A stretch of 64,000 bases of DNA, taken from the NCBI RefSeq assembly GCF_000940805.1, contig NZ_CP007142.1:5370593-5434592 (forward strand), written 5' to 3'. The notes below the pieces were generated by a model, which saw only the letters and a list, made by a program, of their open reading frames with translations, did not search any database and was not told where the DNA came from. Positions within the stretch are counted from its first letter, which is position 1. Every line of letters begins with the position of its first letter. The stretch is from Gynuella sunshinyii YC6258 (GTDB lineage: Bacteria > Pseudomonadota > Gammaproteobacteria > Pseudomonadales > Natronospirillaceae). This document shows positions 44,694 through 55,300 of the stretch, piece after piece. Made by a program: the position numbers and the translations under genes.

Positions 44694-46562
44694 TTAACCA
44701 TTTACCTCGGCAACCAGCCGCTGCAATGGGTCGAATTCGTCGCCATAGGGAGTCATGGCACCATGCGGTTCCAACTCGCTGAATCCGTGCCGGATATATG
44801 CCGTCAGAGATGCTGTTGGACTGAGATCGATATAACGCCATTGATCCTGCTGACTGAGCAGTCTCATAAGCTCATAAAACCGTACCGGTGCACGACTGAT
44901 CTGCCAGAAATAGTCGGTATCGGGTTTGTCCACCAAATCAGCCGATGCTGCGGAATACCATGGAATGCGCGCCGCTCGTGGCGTCAGTGTCTTCAGGCTG
45001 TCGCGCCAGTCAGGTTCAAACGGCTGCATCAGGCTGGAGTGAAACGCCACTGCAACCGGCAACATCATGGAGGCAATACCCTGGGCAGATAAGCCGGCCC
45101 GTAGATTGTCCAGTTCACGGCGGGCGCCACTGAGCACAAAGTGATGCTGATAGTTGACTCCCGCCAGCTCCACTGACGCATATAACTGCGGATGTTCACT
45201 GACGTGCGCGACATCCGTCAGCACCGCCAGCATGCCCTGATCGTCATGAGTGCCGCGAATCAGGATATCTCCCTGAACCATAATCACTCCAAGGCCCTGC
45301 GACAGTGTCAGCACCCCGGCAATGACCGCGGCGACATATTCACCGACTCCACAGCCGAGTACGGCATCGGCCCGTATTCCTCTGGCTTCCATGGTGCGGG
45401 TCAGACTGTAGGCCACACTGAAAATGGCAGCCTGGGTCCATCGAACATCGGTAAATTCTGCGGTCTTTGCATGCTGGTGATACAGCTCATCCAGCAGCGA
45501 GTGTCCGCTGGCCTGCCGTATGATCACATCACAGGCCTGCATTGCTTCGCGAAAAACGGCATCCTGTTGCAGCAGCGCCTTGCCCATCTGGTAATACTGC
45601 GATCCCAGATCTGCATACATGAAAAGATTTTTCTTAGGTTTGGCATTTGTGTCCGGCTGCACGGCCTGACACTCCGCCTGCCAGGCAGCGGACAGATTCG
45701 CCACGACCACCGGCTGGGGATGGCGGACGATTTTTTCGGCCAGCCGGGTCAGCACATTGCCGGGTCCGAGTTCGGTGAATGTCATTTCACCACAGGCCAG
45801 CAGCCGCGACATGGACTGATACCATTTAACCGGGCTGTTCAGCTGGCCGGCAATGTGATCAAGGTAGTTCTCCGTTGGATAAAAATCCGCCGACCAGTTG
45901 GAAATGACTTTGCCGCTGAGTGGTGCAAACGTGAACTGCGACAGTATGTCCGCAAACGCCCGCTGACTGGCATCCATGTAACGCGAGTGAAAAGCGGCAC
46001 TCACGTTCAGAGGGATATACCGGCAGTCGCTGCTATCACTCAACAGGGATTGCAGGGTGTCCAGCTCTGACAGGGCACCGGATACGATGATCTGATCGCT
46101 GCTGTTGTAGTTGGCGATGTCGATACCGGTTAACGCATGATCCTGCAAAAACTGTTCAACACGATCAGCATCGAGACCGATCAACGCCGCCATACCGCCA
46201 CCTTCTGCCGCCGCCATAAGACGGCCGCGTTCTCTGACGATGGTCAGCCCGGTGGCAAAATCATAAGCGCCGGCCGCCAGTAACGCATTGAACTCACCCA
46301 GACTGTGACCCGCCAGATAGTCGGCCGAACCTTCATGTTGGCAGTGTTCGTAATAGCTGAGGGCGTTGACGACGAACAGCGCCGGCTGGGTGAAACGGGT
46401 CTGGTTCAACTGTTGAGCCGGATCGTTGAGGCACAGTTCAACGATGGAATATCCAAGAATGTCATCCGCCTGACTGACCAGCTGCGGATACTTCGGAAAT
46501 AACTCCGCGCCCATACCTTTGTGTTGAGATCCCTGTCCGGGAAACAGAAATACCTTCGGCAT
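44694..46562 (-). CDS. Tandem acyltransferase for trans-AT PKS
   Basis: About 622 residues from the ATG at 46562 (GGAG upstream, MPKVFLFPGQGSQ). The first half is a normal malonyl-CoA:ACP transacylase: GQGSQ, nucleophile AGHSLGE near 88, VSAAFHSRYM. Because the PKS modules here carry no AT, this domain should supply malonyl units to all of them. The second half (from about 315) is also AT-like (LGSQYYQMGKALL, VAVAFHSSLM) but the GHSxG motif reads GCGVGE (about 405), so Ser is replaced by Gly. Tandem AT/acyl-hydrolase proteins are known from trans-AT clusters; here the second unit seems non-catalytic. Confidence 0.9.
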   Translation of the reverse strand: MPKVFLFPGQGSQHKGMGAELFPKYPQLVSQADDILGYSIVELCLNDPAQQLNQTRFTQPALFVVNALSYYEHCQHEGSADYLAGHSLGEFNALLAAGAYDFATGLTIVRERGRLMAAAEGGGMAALIGLDADRVEQFLQDHALTGIDIANYNSSDQIIVSGALSELDTLQSLLSDSSDCRYIPLNVSAAFHSRYMDASQRAFADILSQFTFAPLSGKVISNWSADFYPTENYLDHIAGQLNSPVKWYQSMSRLLACGEMTFTELGPGNVLTRLAEKIVRHPQPVVVANLSAAWQAECQAVQPDTNAKPKKNLFMYADLGSQYYQMGKALLQQDAVFREAMQACDVIIRQASGHSLLDELYHQHAKTAEFTDVRWTQAAIFSVAYSLTRTMEARGIRADAVLGCGVGEYVAAVIAGVLTLSQGLGVIMVQGDILIRGTHDDQGMLAVLTDVAHVSEHPQLYASVELAGVNYQHHFVLSGARRELDNLRAGLSAQGIASMMLPVAVAFHSSLMQPFEPDWRDSLKTLTPRAARIPWYSAASADLVDKPDTDYFWQISRAPVRFYELMRLLSQQDQWRYIDLSPTASLTAYIRHGFSELEPHGAMTPYGDEFDPLQRLVAEVNG

Positions 46563-46621
46563 ATTCAACTCCATCACCCGCCGATCCGTTCATCGGCACG
46601 ATTCAATCATTCGCTGATCAA

Positions 46622-46646
46622 CAGACCGATCGTTCCGATGGGTCTG
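46622..46646. other. Stem-loop between ACP and AT genes
   Basis: CAGACC-G-ATCG-TTC-CGAT-G-GGTCTG forms ten base pairs with one G-G mismatch in the gap between the ACP stop and the AT gene. No T-tract follows on the minus strand. It may tune the ratio of ACP to AT mRNA. Confidence 0.45.
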
Positions 46647-46668
46647 ACGATCACCACTCCAACACGGT

Positions 46669-46938
46669 TCAGCCGATAGCTTCCGCCGGGGCTTCCAGTT
46701 TCGAGGTCACCTTTTCCAGCACATGACCGAGGGTATACAAATCGCGTTTTTCGTGGTCCTCCACTTTGATGTTGAGAGCCTTTTCGATGTCGTACCAGAT
46801 TTCCAGCATTTCCACCGAGTCGATGCCCAGATCACCGCCGAGATAGTCATCCAGCTCAACGGTATCGGGACTGAAAGCGGTAAATTTGATGTCATTGATC
46901 ACGTTGAGAATTTCCGCCAGAACAGTTTGATCAGCCAT
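46669..46938 (-). CDS. Stand-alone acyl carrier protein paired with the oxoamine synthase
   Basis: 89 residues. The phosphopantetheine Ser is in DLGIDSVEMLEIW. An AGAGGAAG ribosome site precedes the ATG. It starts 11 bp after the alpha-oxoamine synthase stop, and this pairing suggests it presents the acyl thioester to that enzyme. It differs from the ACP of the small acyl-chain set. Confidence 0.9.
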   Translation of the reverse strand: MADQTVLAEILNVINDIKFTAFSPDTVELDDYLGGDLGIDSVEMLEIWYDIEKALNIKVEDHEKRDLYTLGHVLEKVTSKLEAPAEAIG

Positions 46939-46949
46939 ATTACTTCCTC

Positions 46950-48194
46950 TTATTTAATGCCCATTTCAATCGCTATTTCATCAATCAGATCGATACAACG
47001 ATCCATTTCCTGGGTGGTGTGTGTCGACATCACCGACAGGCGTAAACGCTCCATTCCGGGAGGAACCATCGGATACTCCATGATGTTGGCAAACACGCCA
47101 CGACGGTACAGCTCGCGGTTCAGTTCATTCACCACGCCATCGCCTTTGAAAAACACCGGGATAATGCCGGTTTCACCACGAATTATGCGGTAGCCCAGTG
47201 ATTCCAGACGGTCCTGCATGTAGGCGACGTTTTCGTGCAATCGCTGCACTCGTTCCGGCTGCTGTTCCAGCAAATCCAGCGCCGCATTGATTGCCGCCAG
47301 CGTCGGCTGAGCAAGTGCAGAGGTAAACAGATAAGGAAACGAAAAATTACGCAGCATGAAAATCAGCTTCTGACTGCCGGACACAAACGCACCCTGCGCG
47401 CCAAGTGATTTACTACAGGTGGACATGCGCAGATCGACCTGCCCCTGCAGATCCAGATGTTCCAGAGTCCCCTTGCCGGTTTTACCCACGGTGCCCAGGC
47501 CATGGGCATCATCGAGAATGGTGATGACATCGTGCTGTCTGCAAATTTCAATGTAACGTTTCAAATCGATGATTCTGCCATCGATGGAACGCACTCCCTC
47601 CACAGTCGAAAAAATCTGCGTGCCGGGTTTGGCCCGCGTTTTGATATCGGCAAACAAACGATCCAGACTGTCCAGATCTTCAGGATCAAAGGTATAAAAC
47701 GGCACATTGGTCATCTTGATGGCGTTGATGACACTGGCATGACTGTTCTTGTCGTAGACGATGATGTCGTTACGATTCATCAGTCCGTTAACCCAACACA
47801 GGTTTGCCATATAACCACTGGGCAGCAATATGGCGTCTTCGTGTCCGGCCAGAGTGGCCAGTCGCTGCTCCAGATCGCGATGTTGTTTGGTATAGCCGGA
47901 AAATGCCGGTGAACCGCCGGTGCCAATGCCATACTCATCAACCGCTTCAATCACCCTGGCTTTGACATAGGGGTCGTTGGACATGCCGAGATAGCTGTTC
48001 GAACCAAATACCAGCACCTCGTTGAAGGTGTCTGACAGCGTATCTTTGTATTTCATGGTCCGGTCCACCGGACCAAAGCCCTGGCGTCCGGACATATACC
48101 CTTTTTCAACTTCAACCTGATAAAACGCATACTGCTTTTCCATACGTTGTGGAAACGGCAGACGCGCCAGTTCTATCATCGCTCTTGAGTCCAT
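46950..48194 (-). CDS. Alpha-oxoamine synthase (AONS/BioF-like, PLP)
   Basis: 414 residues of the fold-type I PLP family that includes BioF, Kbl and serine palmitoyltransferase. These condense an amino acid with an acyl thioester with loss of CO2 to give an alpha-aminoketone. Visible: SNSYLGMSNDP, the DDAHGLGTVGKTG motif and the PLP Lys in STCSKSLGAQGAF. An ACP gene follows immediately, so the acyl donor is probably ACP- or PKS-bound. It may terminate or start a chain in this pathway. Role as a core BioF is unlikely given the setting. Confidence 0.9.
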   Translation of the reverse strand: MDSRAMIELARLPFPQRMEKQYAFYQVEVEKGYMSGRQGFGPVDRTMKYKDTLSDTFNEVLVFGSNSYLGMSNDPYVKARVIEAVDEYGIGTGGSPAFSGYTKQHRDLEQRLATLAGHEDAILLPSGYMANLCWVNGLMNRNDIIVYDKNSHASVINAIKMTNVPFYTFDPEDLDSLDRLFADIKTRAKPGTQIFSTVEGVRSIDGRIIDLKRYIEICRQHDVITILDDAHGLGTVGKTGKGTLEHLDLQGQVDLRMSTCSKSLGAQGAFVSGSQKLIFMLRNFSFPYLFTSALAQPTLAAINAALDLLEQQPERVQRLHENVAYMQDRLESLGYRIIRGETGIIPVFFKGDGVVNELNRELYRRGVFANIMEYPMVPPGMERLRLSVMSTHTTQEMDRCIDLIDEIAIEMGIK

Positions 48195-48238
48195 AAATAG
48201 TCCTTGCTATCTGTTCACAATAATCATCCGGAAACCAT

Positions 48239-49237
48239 TCAAACCGGACCTGTCAAAAAACCGTTCTGCCGATACCAGTCAATACATTCTTTGACCATGA
48301 CTTGCAGAGACGAATGTTGATACGCCAGCTCCCGCCGGGCCTTGCCGGCATCGAAATAATGCTCACCGCCAAACACCCGGATGCGATATGACTCCACCAG
48401 TGGCGGATCGCGAAATATACCGGGTAGCAGCTCGTGGCCTCTGGCCTGAAGCCAGAGCAATACGCAGTTCGCTTGTGGTAGCGGATCTGTCCGCTTGAGT
48501 TGTCGCCTGATTTCCTCGATGAATTCAGCAAAACGGTGATCAGCCCCGGAAATGATGTAACGGGAACCGCTGCGGCCCCTGGTCAGCGCATTGACATGGG
48601 CCATGGCAGCATCACTGGCGCTGCAAAAACTGCCTCCGCCTGGCGGCACAAACGGCACCTGATTGAAGTTCACCGCCAGCACCATGCGACCCCATTGCAG
48701 GTTGTGATCATAGCCACCGATGACTTCGGCCAGATTCAATATCACCACTTCCAATCCCTGAGACTGTGCTGCCAGGACAATATTCTCAGCCTGCTGTTTG
48801 GTCAGGGCATACGGACTGCGGGCACGAAAGCCACGCAACCGGGTCTGTTCATCAGCGCCCCGGTCGCGGTGACGGCGACTGCCGATGGTGGAGGTGGTGC
48901 TGGTATAGACCAGTCGCCGCACGCCGGCATGCACAGCGGCGTCGACCACTGCCCGGGTGCCATCGACATTGACGGCGGTCAGCGCCGGCAGGTCGCTGTT
49001 GCGGCAACTGGTATTGCCGGCGGTATGAATCACGTATTCGCACCCGGTCATGGCGTCCTGCAACGCCGCTTGATCAGGGAATTCGCCACGACGAATCTCC
49101 ACCGCCATCGACTCCAGATATTGAGTGTTGGAGGACGGCCGCACCCAGGCCCGTACCTCGTAACCCTGTTGCAGCAATGCCTGGGCGATATTCAGGCCGA
49201 CAAAACCGTTGGCCCCGGTCAGTAATACCCGTTTCAT
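48239..49237 (-). CDS. Extended SDR (NAD-dependent epimerase/dehydratase-like)
   Basis: 332 residues. The cofactor motif TGANGFVGLNIAQAL and the catalytic YALTK are intact, with a Ser/Thr-rich YTSTTSTIG before it. It resembles dihydroflavonol-reductase/3-beta-HSD-like reductases, which reduce a ketone to an alcohol. Here it could act on the aminoketone made by the neighbouring synthase or on a polyketide carbonyl. It overlaps the PKS gene by four bases (ATGA). Confidence 0.88.
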   Translation of the reverse strand: MKRVLLTGANGFVGLNIAQALLQQGYEVRAWVRPSSNTQYLESMAVEIRRGEFPDQAALQDAMTGCEYVIHTAGNTSCRNSDLPALTAVNVDGTRAVVDAAVHAGVRRLVYTSTTSTIGSRRHRDRGADEQTRLRGFRARSPYALTKQQAENIVLAAQSQGLEVVILNLAEVIGGYDHNLQWGRMVLAVNFNQVPFVPPGGGSFCSASDAAMAHVNALTRGRSGSRYIISGADHRFAEFIEEIRRQLKRTDPLPQANCVLLWLQARGHELLPGIFRDPPLVESYRIRVFGGEHYFDAGKARRELAYQHSSLQVMVKECIDWYRQNGFLTGPV

Positions 49238-52200
49238 TCGGAAACCTCTTCAAGATGTCGCATCGCCTGACGTGTGCGGCGTGGATTTTTGGCCAGGGGA
49301 ATGGCATTGACCTGACGATCCGGATTGACGGCCATCGCCTGCATGATCGAGCAGACATTGGTCAACAGGTTGCCGGCGGCGTCTTCGTCGACCATCGGCG
49401 CGCACAGCAATCTCGCTATCAACTGCTGCTCATGGAATCCCACCTGAACGGCAATATTGACACCTTCCGGCAGCTCTGATGTGGCCATCTGATGATCGGC
49501 TCCAATCAGTACGGCGGTATCGTCAAAGGTTTTCTGAACCAGTATACGGTCGATATCCTGCTGCCCCAGGCCCGCAGAATGCAGGTCGGAATGGGTTTTA
49601 CAGGAATCCAGAATCGCCTGTAGATCCTGCAGCCACTGACTCACCGGACAGCGGCCGGTAAAGGTCATGGCAACCGGGAAACGTCCACCTTCGGCGCCGG
49701 TATCGGTCAGGGGTAACAGAGCAAACAAAGGCGCGGTTGTACGGGTATAGCGGTTGAGGACAATGGCCCAGGCGGCAATGACGAGGGTCTGCAATTCAAG
49801 CTGATGACCCTCTGACAACGCCATCAGAGCCTGCACCTGCGGCGCGGAAAATGTCTGGGTCAGCATTCTGGGAGTCTGCTCCGGTAATGGCTCGGATGGG
49901 GCATCCCCGGACAGTTTGCCAAGCACCTCAGCCAGGGCTATCGATTCGCCTTTCGGTTCCACCACACTGGCCCAGAACTCCAGTATCTGAGTGTCATTTT
50001 TGCCCGAAATCGACAACCATTCTGATGCCACCTGATACCAGCCGGTGGCAGTTTGCTCACTGCGTTCCAGCTGCTGAAGGGATTTACGGTAATCGCTGTG
50101 CTTGTTCTCTATCTGAGTCCGCAGCTCATCCAACACCTTGGTCAGAGAACAGTCGACGGTCTGAAAGGCATACTCATGCAGGCGGACACGTCCGACTCTG
50201 GTATCGGCATATAACACCGGCCAGTTGATGGCCATACCGTTGACCCACAAACGCGCCAGATCATGCAGCTTGCGCGATGTCTCCAGCCCCCGGATAAAGT
50301 CACTGCCATGCTGCTGCGACAACAACGCAACCATATCACTGTGCTGATCACCGCGACCCAGATAACAACCACTGACTGCACTCTCGCCGTCCATCCATGC
50401 CGCCAGCGTCTGCTGTAACGCAGCAACCGTACGACAAACGATGGCCAATCGCCGGCTCTGACTGATGCGACCGACCTGACTGGTCCAGGCAATATCTGCC
50501 AAAGTGGCGTGTTCCGGCAAATCCGACACCGCTGCCAGCAGTGACCGGGCATGCTGCCGCAACTGCTCGTCGGTCGATGCTGACAACACGACCAGTTCAT
50601 CCTGTTCAGAGCTGCTATGCGTTAGCACCGATGGCACAGGCGATTCGACGACGGCAAAGGCGTGACTGCCTCCCATACCAAAGGAATTGATGCCGGCAAC
50701 CCGGGTCTGGCGGCTGCCAGCCGGCCATGGCTGGGCGGAATTTGGTAACGCCAGACAACTGCTGTGGGGATCGATGGCGCTGTTGATATCGGTGAGATTG
50801 GCACACGGTGCCAGGGTCTGATGGCGCATGCTGAGAATGACCTTGATCAGCGCGCAGATACCGGAAGCACTTTCCATATGTCCGAGATTGGCTTTGCTGC
50901 CGATCACTTTGCTGTGAGCCGCAGCACCGGCAAACACGTTCTCCAGTGCTTTCAATTCAATCGGATCGCCCAGGGCCGTGGCAGTGCCGTGGCTTTCGAC
51001 ATAGTTAAGATCATCCAGGTCTATGCCGGATGACTCTATGGCACTGCGAATGGTGGCTTCCATGACCTTCAGGTTCGGCAGGTACTGACCAGTGCTTCTG
51101 CCGGCATGGCTGACGGCCGTGGCCCGGATGACCGCATGCACCGTATCGTTGGCCTGGCGGGCGGCTGCTTCACGCGTTAACAGCACAACACCGATGCCTT
51201 CGCTCGGAATCAGACCATCGGCCATCGCGTCAAAGGTGCGCTCAACCGGCTGCAACGACAGCACTTTCATATCCTGCAACATGCGGTATTTGTGTGGGTG
51301 CAGACTGAGATTGACGCCGGCCACGATGGCACTGTCGCAATCACCGGCACGAATCGCCTGACAGCCGAGATGCAACGCTGTCAGTGATGAGGCACAGGCG
51401 GATTTGATGGTAAAACTCGGACCGTGAAAATTCAGAAAGAACGATAACTGGTTTGCCAGTTCACTATCGAACGAACCGGCACCGGCGTATAGACCCTGCT
51501 GACGATAAAAATCCGACACCACATGGCTGTAATCATTGTTCATCGCTCCGACGAACACGCCGACGCGCTGCTGCTCCAGCGAGGCCGGGGTGTAACCGGC
51601 ATCTTCGAGCGCATGCCAGGTGGTCTGTAACAACAGTCGCAGTTGCGGATCACAACGGGCTGCCTCGACCCGGCTCATCTGGAAAAATGTGTGATCAAAC
51701 TGCTCCACATCGGTGACGAAACCACCCCAGCGGGAGAACAATCGTGAAGGATGATCGTCGGCCATTTCCGCCTCCTGATCCCAACGTTGTGCCGGAATCG
51801 GATCGATACAGTTGCGGCCATTACAGATGTTCTGCCAGAACGTATCGAGATTGTCCGCATGGGGAAAACGGCCGGCCATGCCAATTACGGCAATACCACT
51901 GTTGTTGCCCGCATCCACGCTCTGCTGGCGATTGGATGACGGCTGCGCCGATGCAAACAAATGGGCAATGGACACCGTCGCCCGGCTTTCACCCGTGGCC
52001 GGTAGCGCCATATCAGTGAACCGTGGCGCGGTCGCTTCCTTGGCTGGTGGTTTCGAATCAACCGCCGTTTCAGCCACAACACCGGCCTGTTCCGGATACT
52101 GCGCGGTGAGATACTGCACCAGACTGCTGACGGTGTTGTACTCGAACAAAATGGTTTTCGGCAACGCGGCAAAATCCACCGCCAGTTTGCTTTGCAGTTC

Positions 52201-52320
52201 CATCAACTGCACCGAATCCATGCCAAAACTTTCGAACGTGGCATCATTACTGATATCGTCCGGCCCCATACGCGTCACGGCAGAAATCGCCTGAATGACG
52301 ATGCTGTTTATCGGACTCAT
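49234..52320 (-). CDS. Trans-AT PKS: ACP - KS - orphan C-terminal C lobe
   Basis: 1,028 residues. It opens with an ACP (Ser in FGMDSVQLM, about 33), which completes the KS-DH-KR module ending the upstream protein. The KS (about 140-580) has IAVIGMAGRFPHADN, active Cys in KSACASSL, HGTATALGDPIE and NLGHMESASG, so it looks active, and no AT follows. The last about 280 residues resemble only the acceptor-side lobe of a condensation domain (FWASVV, LQTLVIAAWAIVLNRYT, FDDTAVL) and lack any HHxxxDG. It starts within the four-base overlap with the upstream PKS gene. Confidence 0.9.
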   Translation of the reverse strand: MSPINSIVIQAISAVTRMGPDDISNDATFESFGMDSVQLMELQSKLAVDFAALPKTILFEYNTVSSLVQYLTAQYPEQAGVVAETAVDSKPPAKEATAPRFTDMALPATGESRATVSIAHLFASAQPSSNRQQSVDAGNNSGIAVIGMAGRFPHADNLDTFWQNICNGRNCIDPIPAQRWDQEAEMADDHPSRLFSRWGGFVTDVEQFDHTFFQMSRVEAARCDPQLRLLLQTTWHALEDAGYTPASLEQQRVGVFVGAMNNDYSHVVSDFYRQQGLYAGAGSFDSELANQLSFFLNFHGPSFTIKSACASSLTALHLGCQAIRAGDCDSAIVAGVNLSLHPHKYRMLQDMKVLSLQPVERTFDAMADGLIPSEGIGVVLLTREAAARQANDTVHAVIRATAVSHAGRSTGQYLPNLKVMEATIRSAIESSGIDLDDLNYVESHGTATALGDPIELKALENVFAGAAAHSKVIGSKANLGHMESASGICALIKVILSMRHQTLAPCANLTDINSAIDPHSSCLALPNSAQPWPAGSRQTRVAGINSFGMGGSHAFAVVESPVPSVLTHSSSEQDELVVLSASTDEQLRQHARSLLAAVSDLPEHATLADIAWTSQVGRISQSRRLAIVCRTVAALQQTLAAWMDGESAVSGCYLGRGDQHSDMVALLSQQHGSDFIRGLETSRKLHDLARLWVNGMAINWPVLYADTRVGRVRLHEYAFQTVDCSLTKVLDELRTQIENKHSDYRKSLQQLERSEQTATGWYQVASEWLSISGKNDTQILEFWASVVEPKGESIALAEVLGKLSGDAPSEPLPEQTPRMLTQTFSAPQVQALMALSEGHQLELQTLVIAAWAIVLNRYTRTTAPLFALLPLTDTGAEGGRFPVAMTFTGRCPVSQWLQDLQAILDSCKTHSDLHSAGLGQQDIDRILVQKTFDDTAVLIGADHQMATSELPEGVNIAVQVGFHEQQLIARLLCAPMVDEDAAGNLLTNVCSIMQAMAVNPDRQVNAIPLAKNPRRTRQAMRHLEEVSE

Positions 52321-55300
52321 AACACATTTTCCTTTTCGGTTGCTGCAGATGGCTGAACAGTGGGCCCGGTACTCACGCCCAATACCTGTTCGATGCGGTG
52401 GGTGTCCCCGTAAGCCACAAACAGTTGATGCAGACCACTGTTAAGGGCACGGTTGAAGATATCCAGGCCGACACGTTCGGGCATGGCGGTCATGCCGGAA
52501 AAATTGAGCATGCCGGCATCAGAGTCCGAAATGGCGAGACCGCCCTCGGCCCACAATGGCCAGTTGATCGACAACATGTTTGGCCGATGGATACTGTAGG
52601 CATCCATAAAGCGGTTACCCGCGCCATAGCTGCCTGACCCCAGATCCCCAACGTGAGCGGAGATGGAGGAAAAGTTCACAAACCAGGCCAGGGCATCGTT
52701 GCGGGTGGCGTGATCCAGATACACCAGACCATGAATTTTGGCACTCAGGCTGGCGTCAAACTGACGTTGATTCAGGTCCAGTACCGATGTGTCACTGGCA
52801 GAACCGGCGGCGTGAATGACCGCATGAAGAGCACCAAACTGCTGCCGGCACTGGTCAATCATTGCTTCAACAGATTCGCGCTCGGCCATATCCGCAACCA
52901 TATGCACGACACTGGAATCACTGCCGTATCCGGCCAGTTCATGATTCATCTCTGCCAGTTGCTGCTGTTGTTCAGCCGTCAGAGAATGACGCGAGACCAA
53001 CACCAGATTTGGCTGGCAGTTGGCAATCAGATAATGGGCCATGATCAGCCCCAGCTTGCCGACGCCCCCGGTGATCAGACAGGTGCTGCGTGGCGGCAAC
53101 AAGGGCTTGTCAGTATCTTGCAGGGTCGCCGGTACCAAAGCTCTGTATTCAAACCGGCCCTGTTCATTGAGACGATATTGCCGGGCGTTGATTTTGTCCG
53201 TGGTTGTCAGCAGCGCTTCCAGCGGCAGGTTTTTGATGTCACTGCTCTGGGCCGTTAGCGTGGCAATCTGAATGCGGTGATTGACAGCCGTCATGGAAGC
53301 GGCAAATCCGGACAGGGCGTCATGATAACTGCCGGACAGCTGCTCCGAACGGGCATTCACATCCATGATTCTTACCGCCCGTTCAGGATCATGCCGGTGC
53401 AATGCGATAAACCAGCGATACAACAGATGCACCGAAAGCTGCAAATGCTGCGGCACATTCAGGACATCGATATCGTCATGGCTGACATCGAGCAGATTGA
53501 TAATCGCGTCGGGCAATCGATCACTGGCGGCCAGCTCTGACAGTAATTGTGCGAGCTGATCAGGCTGACCGAAATCAAGCTCATAGGCGTGTTGCGATAC
53601 GGATCGAAAGGTCTCACCCTGACTGATTTCCACAACCTGCCAACGATCACTGAACACTGGCTTCGGGGTGTCATCAGCAGCACTACGCAACAACAGCACT
53701 GTGCCGTTTTTGTCCGCCTGTTGTGACAACGACAGCGGTTGCCAGCAGTATTGATAAACACTCGCCCGAGGCAGCTGAGCGATAGCTCGATCGGCATTGG
53801 CAGCTGGTGTCTGGTTATGAAAATGCCGTGCCGAAACATGTTGTATTTTGACCAGGATTTTGCCGTCTTTATCGGTGATCACCAGGTTATATTTATTGAT
53901 ATCTCTGGACGACTCTCCGGACAGCATGACGTAGACATAGCACTCTGTCGTCAGCGGATGCCGCAGTTCGATTTCCTCCAGCGAAAACGGCACCATCGGG
54001 CTAGTGTAATGAGCATCGCCAAGCCCCAGACAACTGCGCAAGGCGGCATCCATTAATGACGGATGCAGGAAATAAGCTCCGGCGCTGTCAGCCAGATCTT
54101 CCGGCAATTGCAGTTTGACCAGTGCACTGTTCTGATGGCGAATACGCCACTGGGTGCATTGATAGGCCGGTCCATAATAAAAGCCCATCTGCTCGAAAAT
54201 ACTGTATATCTCGGCTTTTTCTTCCCGCAGTCCACCGCTGTTCTGCAAGGCCTTGATATCCAGCCATTGATCTTCGGCCGTCACCGTCTGGTGAGAAAAG
54301 AGCACGTCTCCGGTGGAGCATTGGGCCTGTTCATGATTACAGACGCTGAAGGCCATGTTGTCGCCATTGCGACTCAGGTCAATACGGATATGTTCCGGCT
54401 TACCGGTGAACTGAATCGGTCGCAACCACATGACATGACGCAGACGGCTGACGACATATTCTTCCGGTACTGACAACTGCGCCGCCGCCCGTGCCATTTC
54501 CAGATAAGCGACCCCGGGCAGAATCGGCTGCGGCCCCTGATTTTCAACCTGATGATCACGCAGATAAAACTCATCGCCGGTCAGATATTTTTCAAACCGT
54601 TGATTGACGATGGTGGAGATGTTTCGATCCAGCAATGGATGCAGCCCCATCATCACCGGCTGCGAATCCGCTTGTGCCTGCTGTACCCAGTAACGCTGCC
54701 GCTGCAATGGCTGCGATGGGAAACTGATACGGCGCAGCAGCGCAGACCCGGACACGCCCAACACCGCCGGATAACAGGCCGGCCAATCGATATTCAGGCT
54801 GGCAACCCAGGTTTTGGCAAGGGTGTGAATTTCCCGCCGCTGCAACAGTGATGTCAACAACGCCGACCGGGTGGTGGCATCGAGAATATGGTTGAGCTGC
54901 TGTTCTTTGCCACGGCTGCTGCCGTGATAAACCTGTTCCGCCTGCCCATGGGTTAGCCAGCTATCAAGTTTGCCGGCGAGATCTTTATGGTCGCGGGCGA
55001 TGACGGCCAGGCGCTCATCCCGCTGTTCACGACCAACCATGGCGCTATAACACAGGTTGATGAAATGAGTTCTGGCCGCTGCACCGCTGGTTTTTTCAAC
55101 CTGCGAGTGCAGCCATGGGCTGAGCGTTTCGACATAGCCCTGCAAACGTTCATGGGAATCCGCCGATAAAACGAACAGCTGATCACCGGCCACTGTCGAT
55201 ACCATTAGTTCCGGATCAGAATAGTGTTCCAGCAGTATATGGGCATTGGCACCACCGGCACCGAATGAACTGATCCCGGCCCGCAGCGTCGTGGCGGAGG

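Noticed and set aside
45192-46070. A long antisense frame opposite the acyltransferase gene
   Set aside because: It shadows a clear AT coding frame and shows no protein family features.
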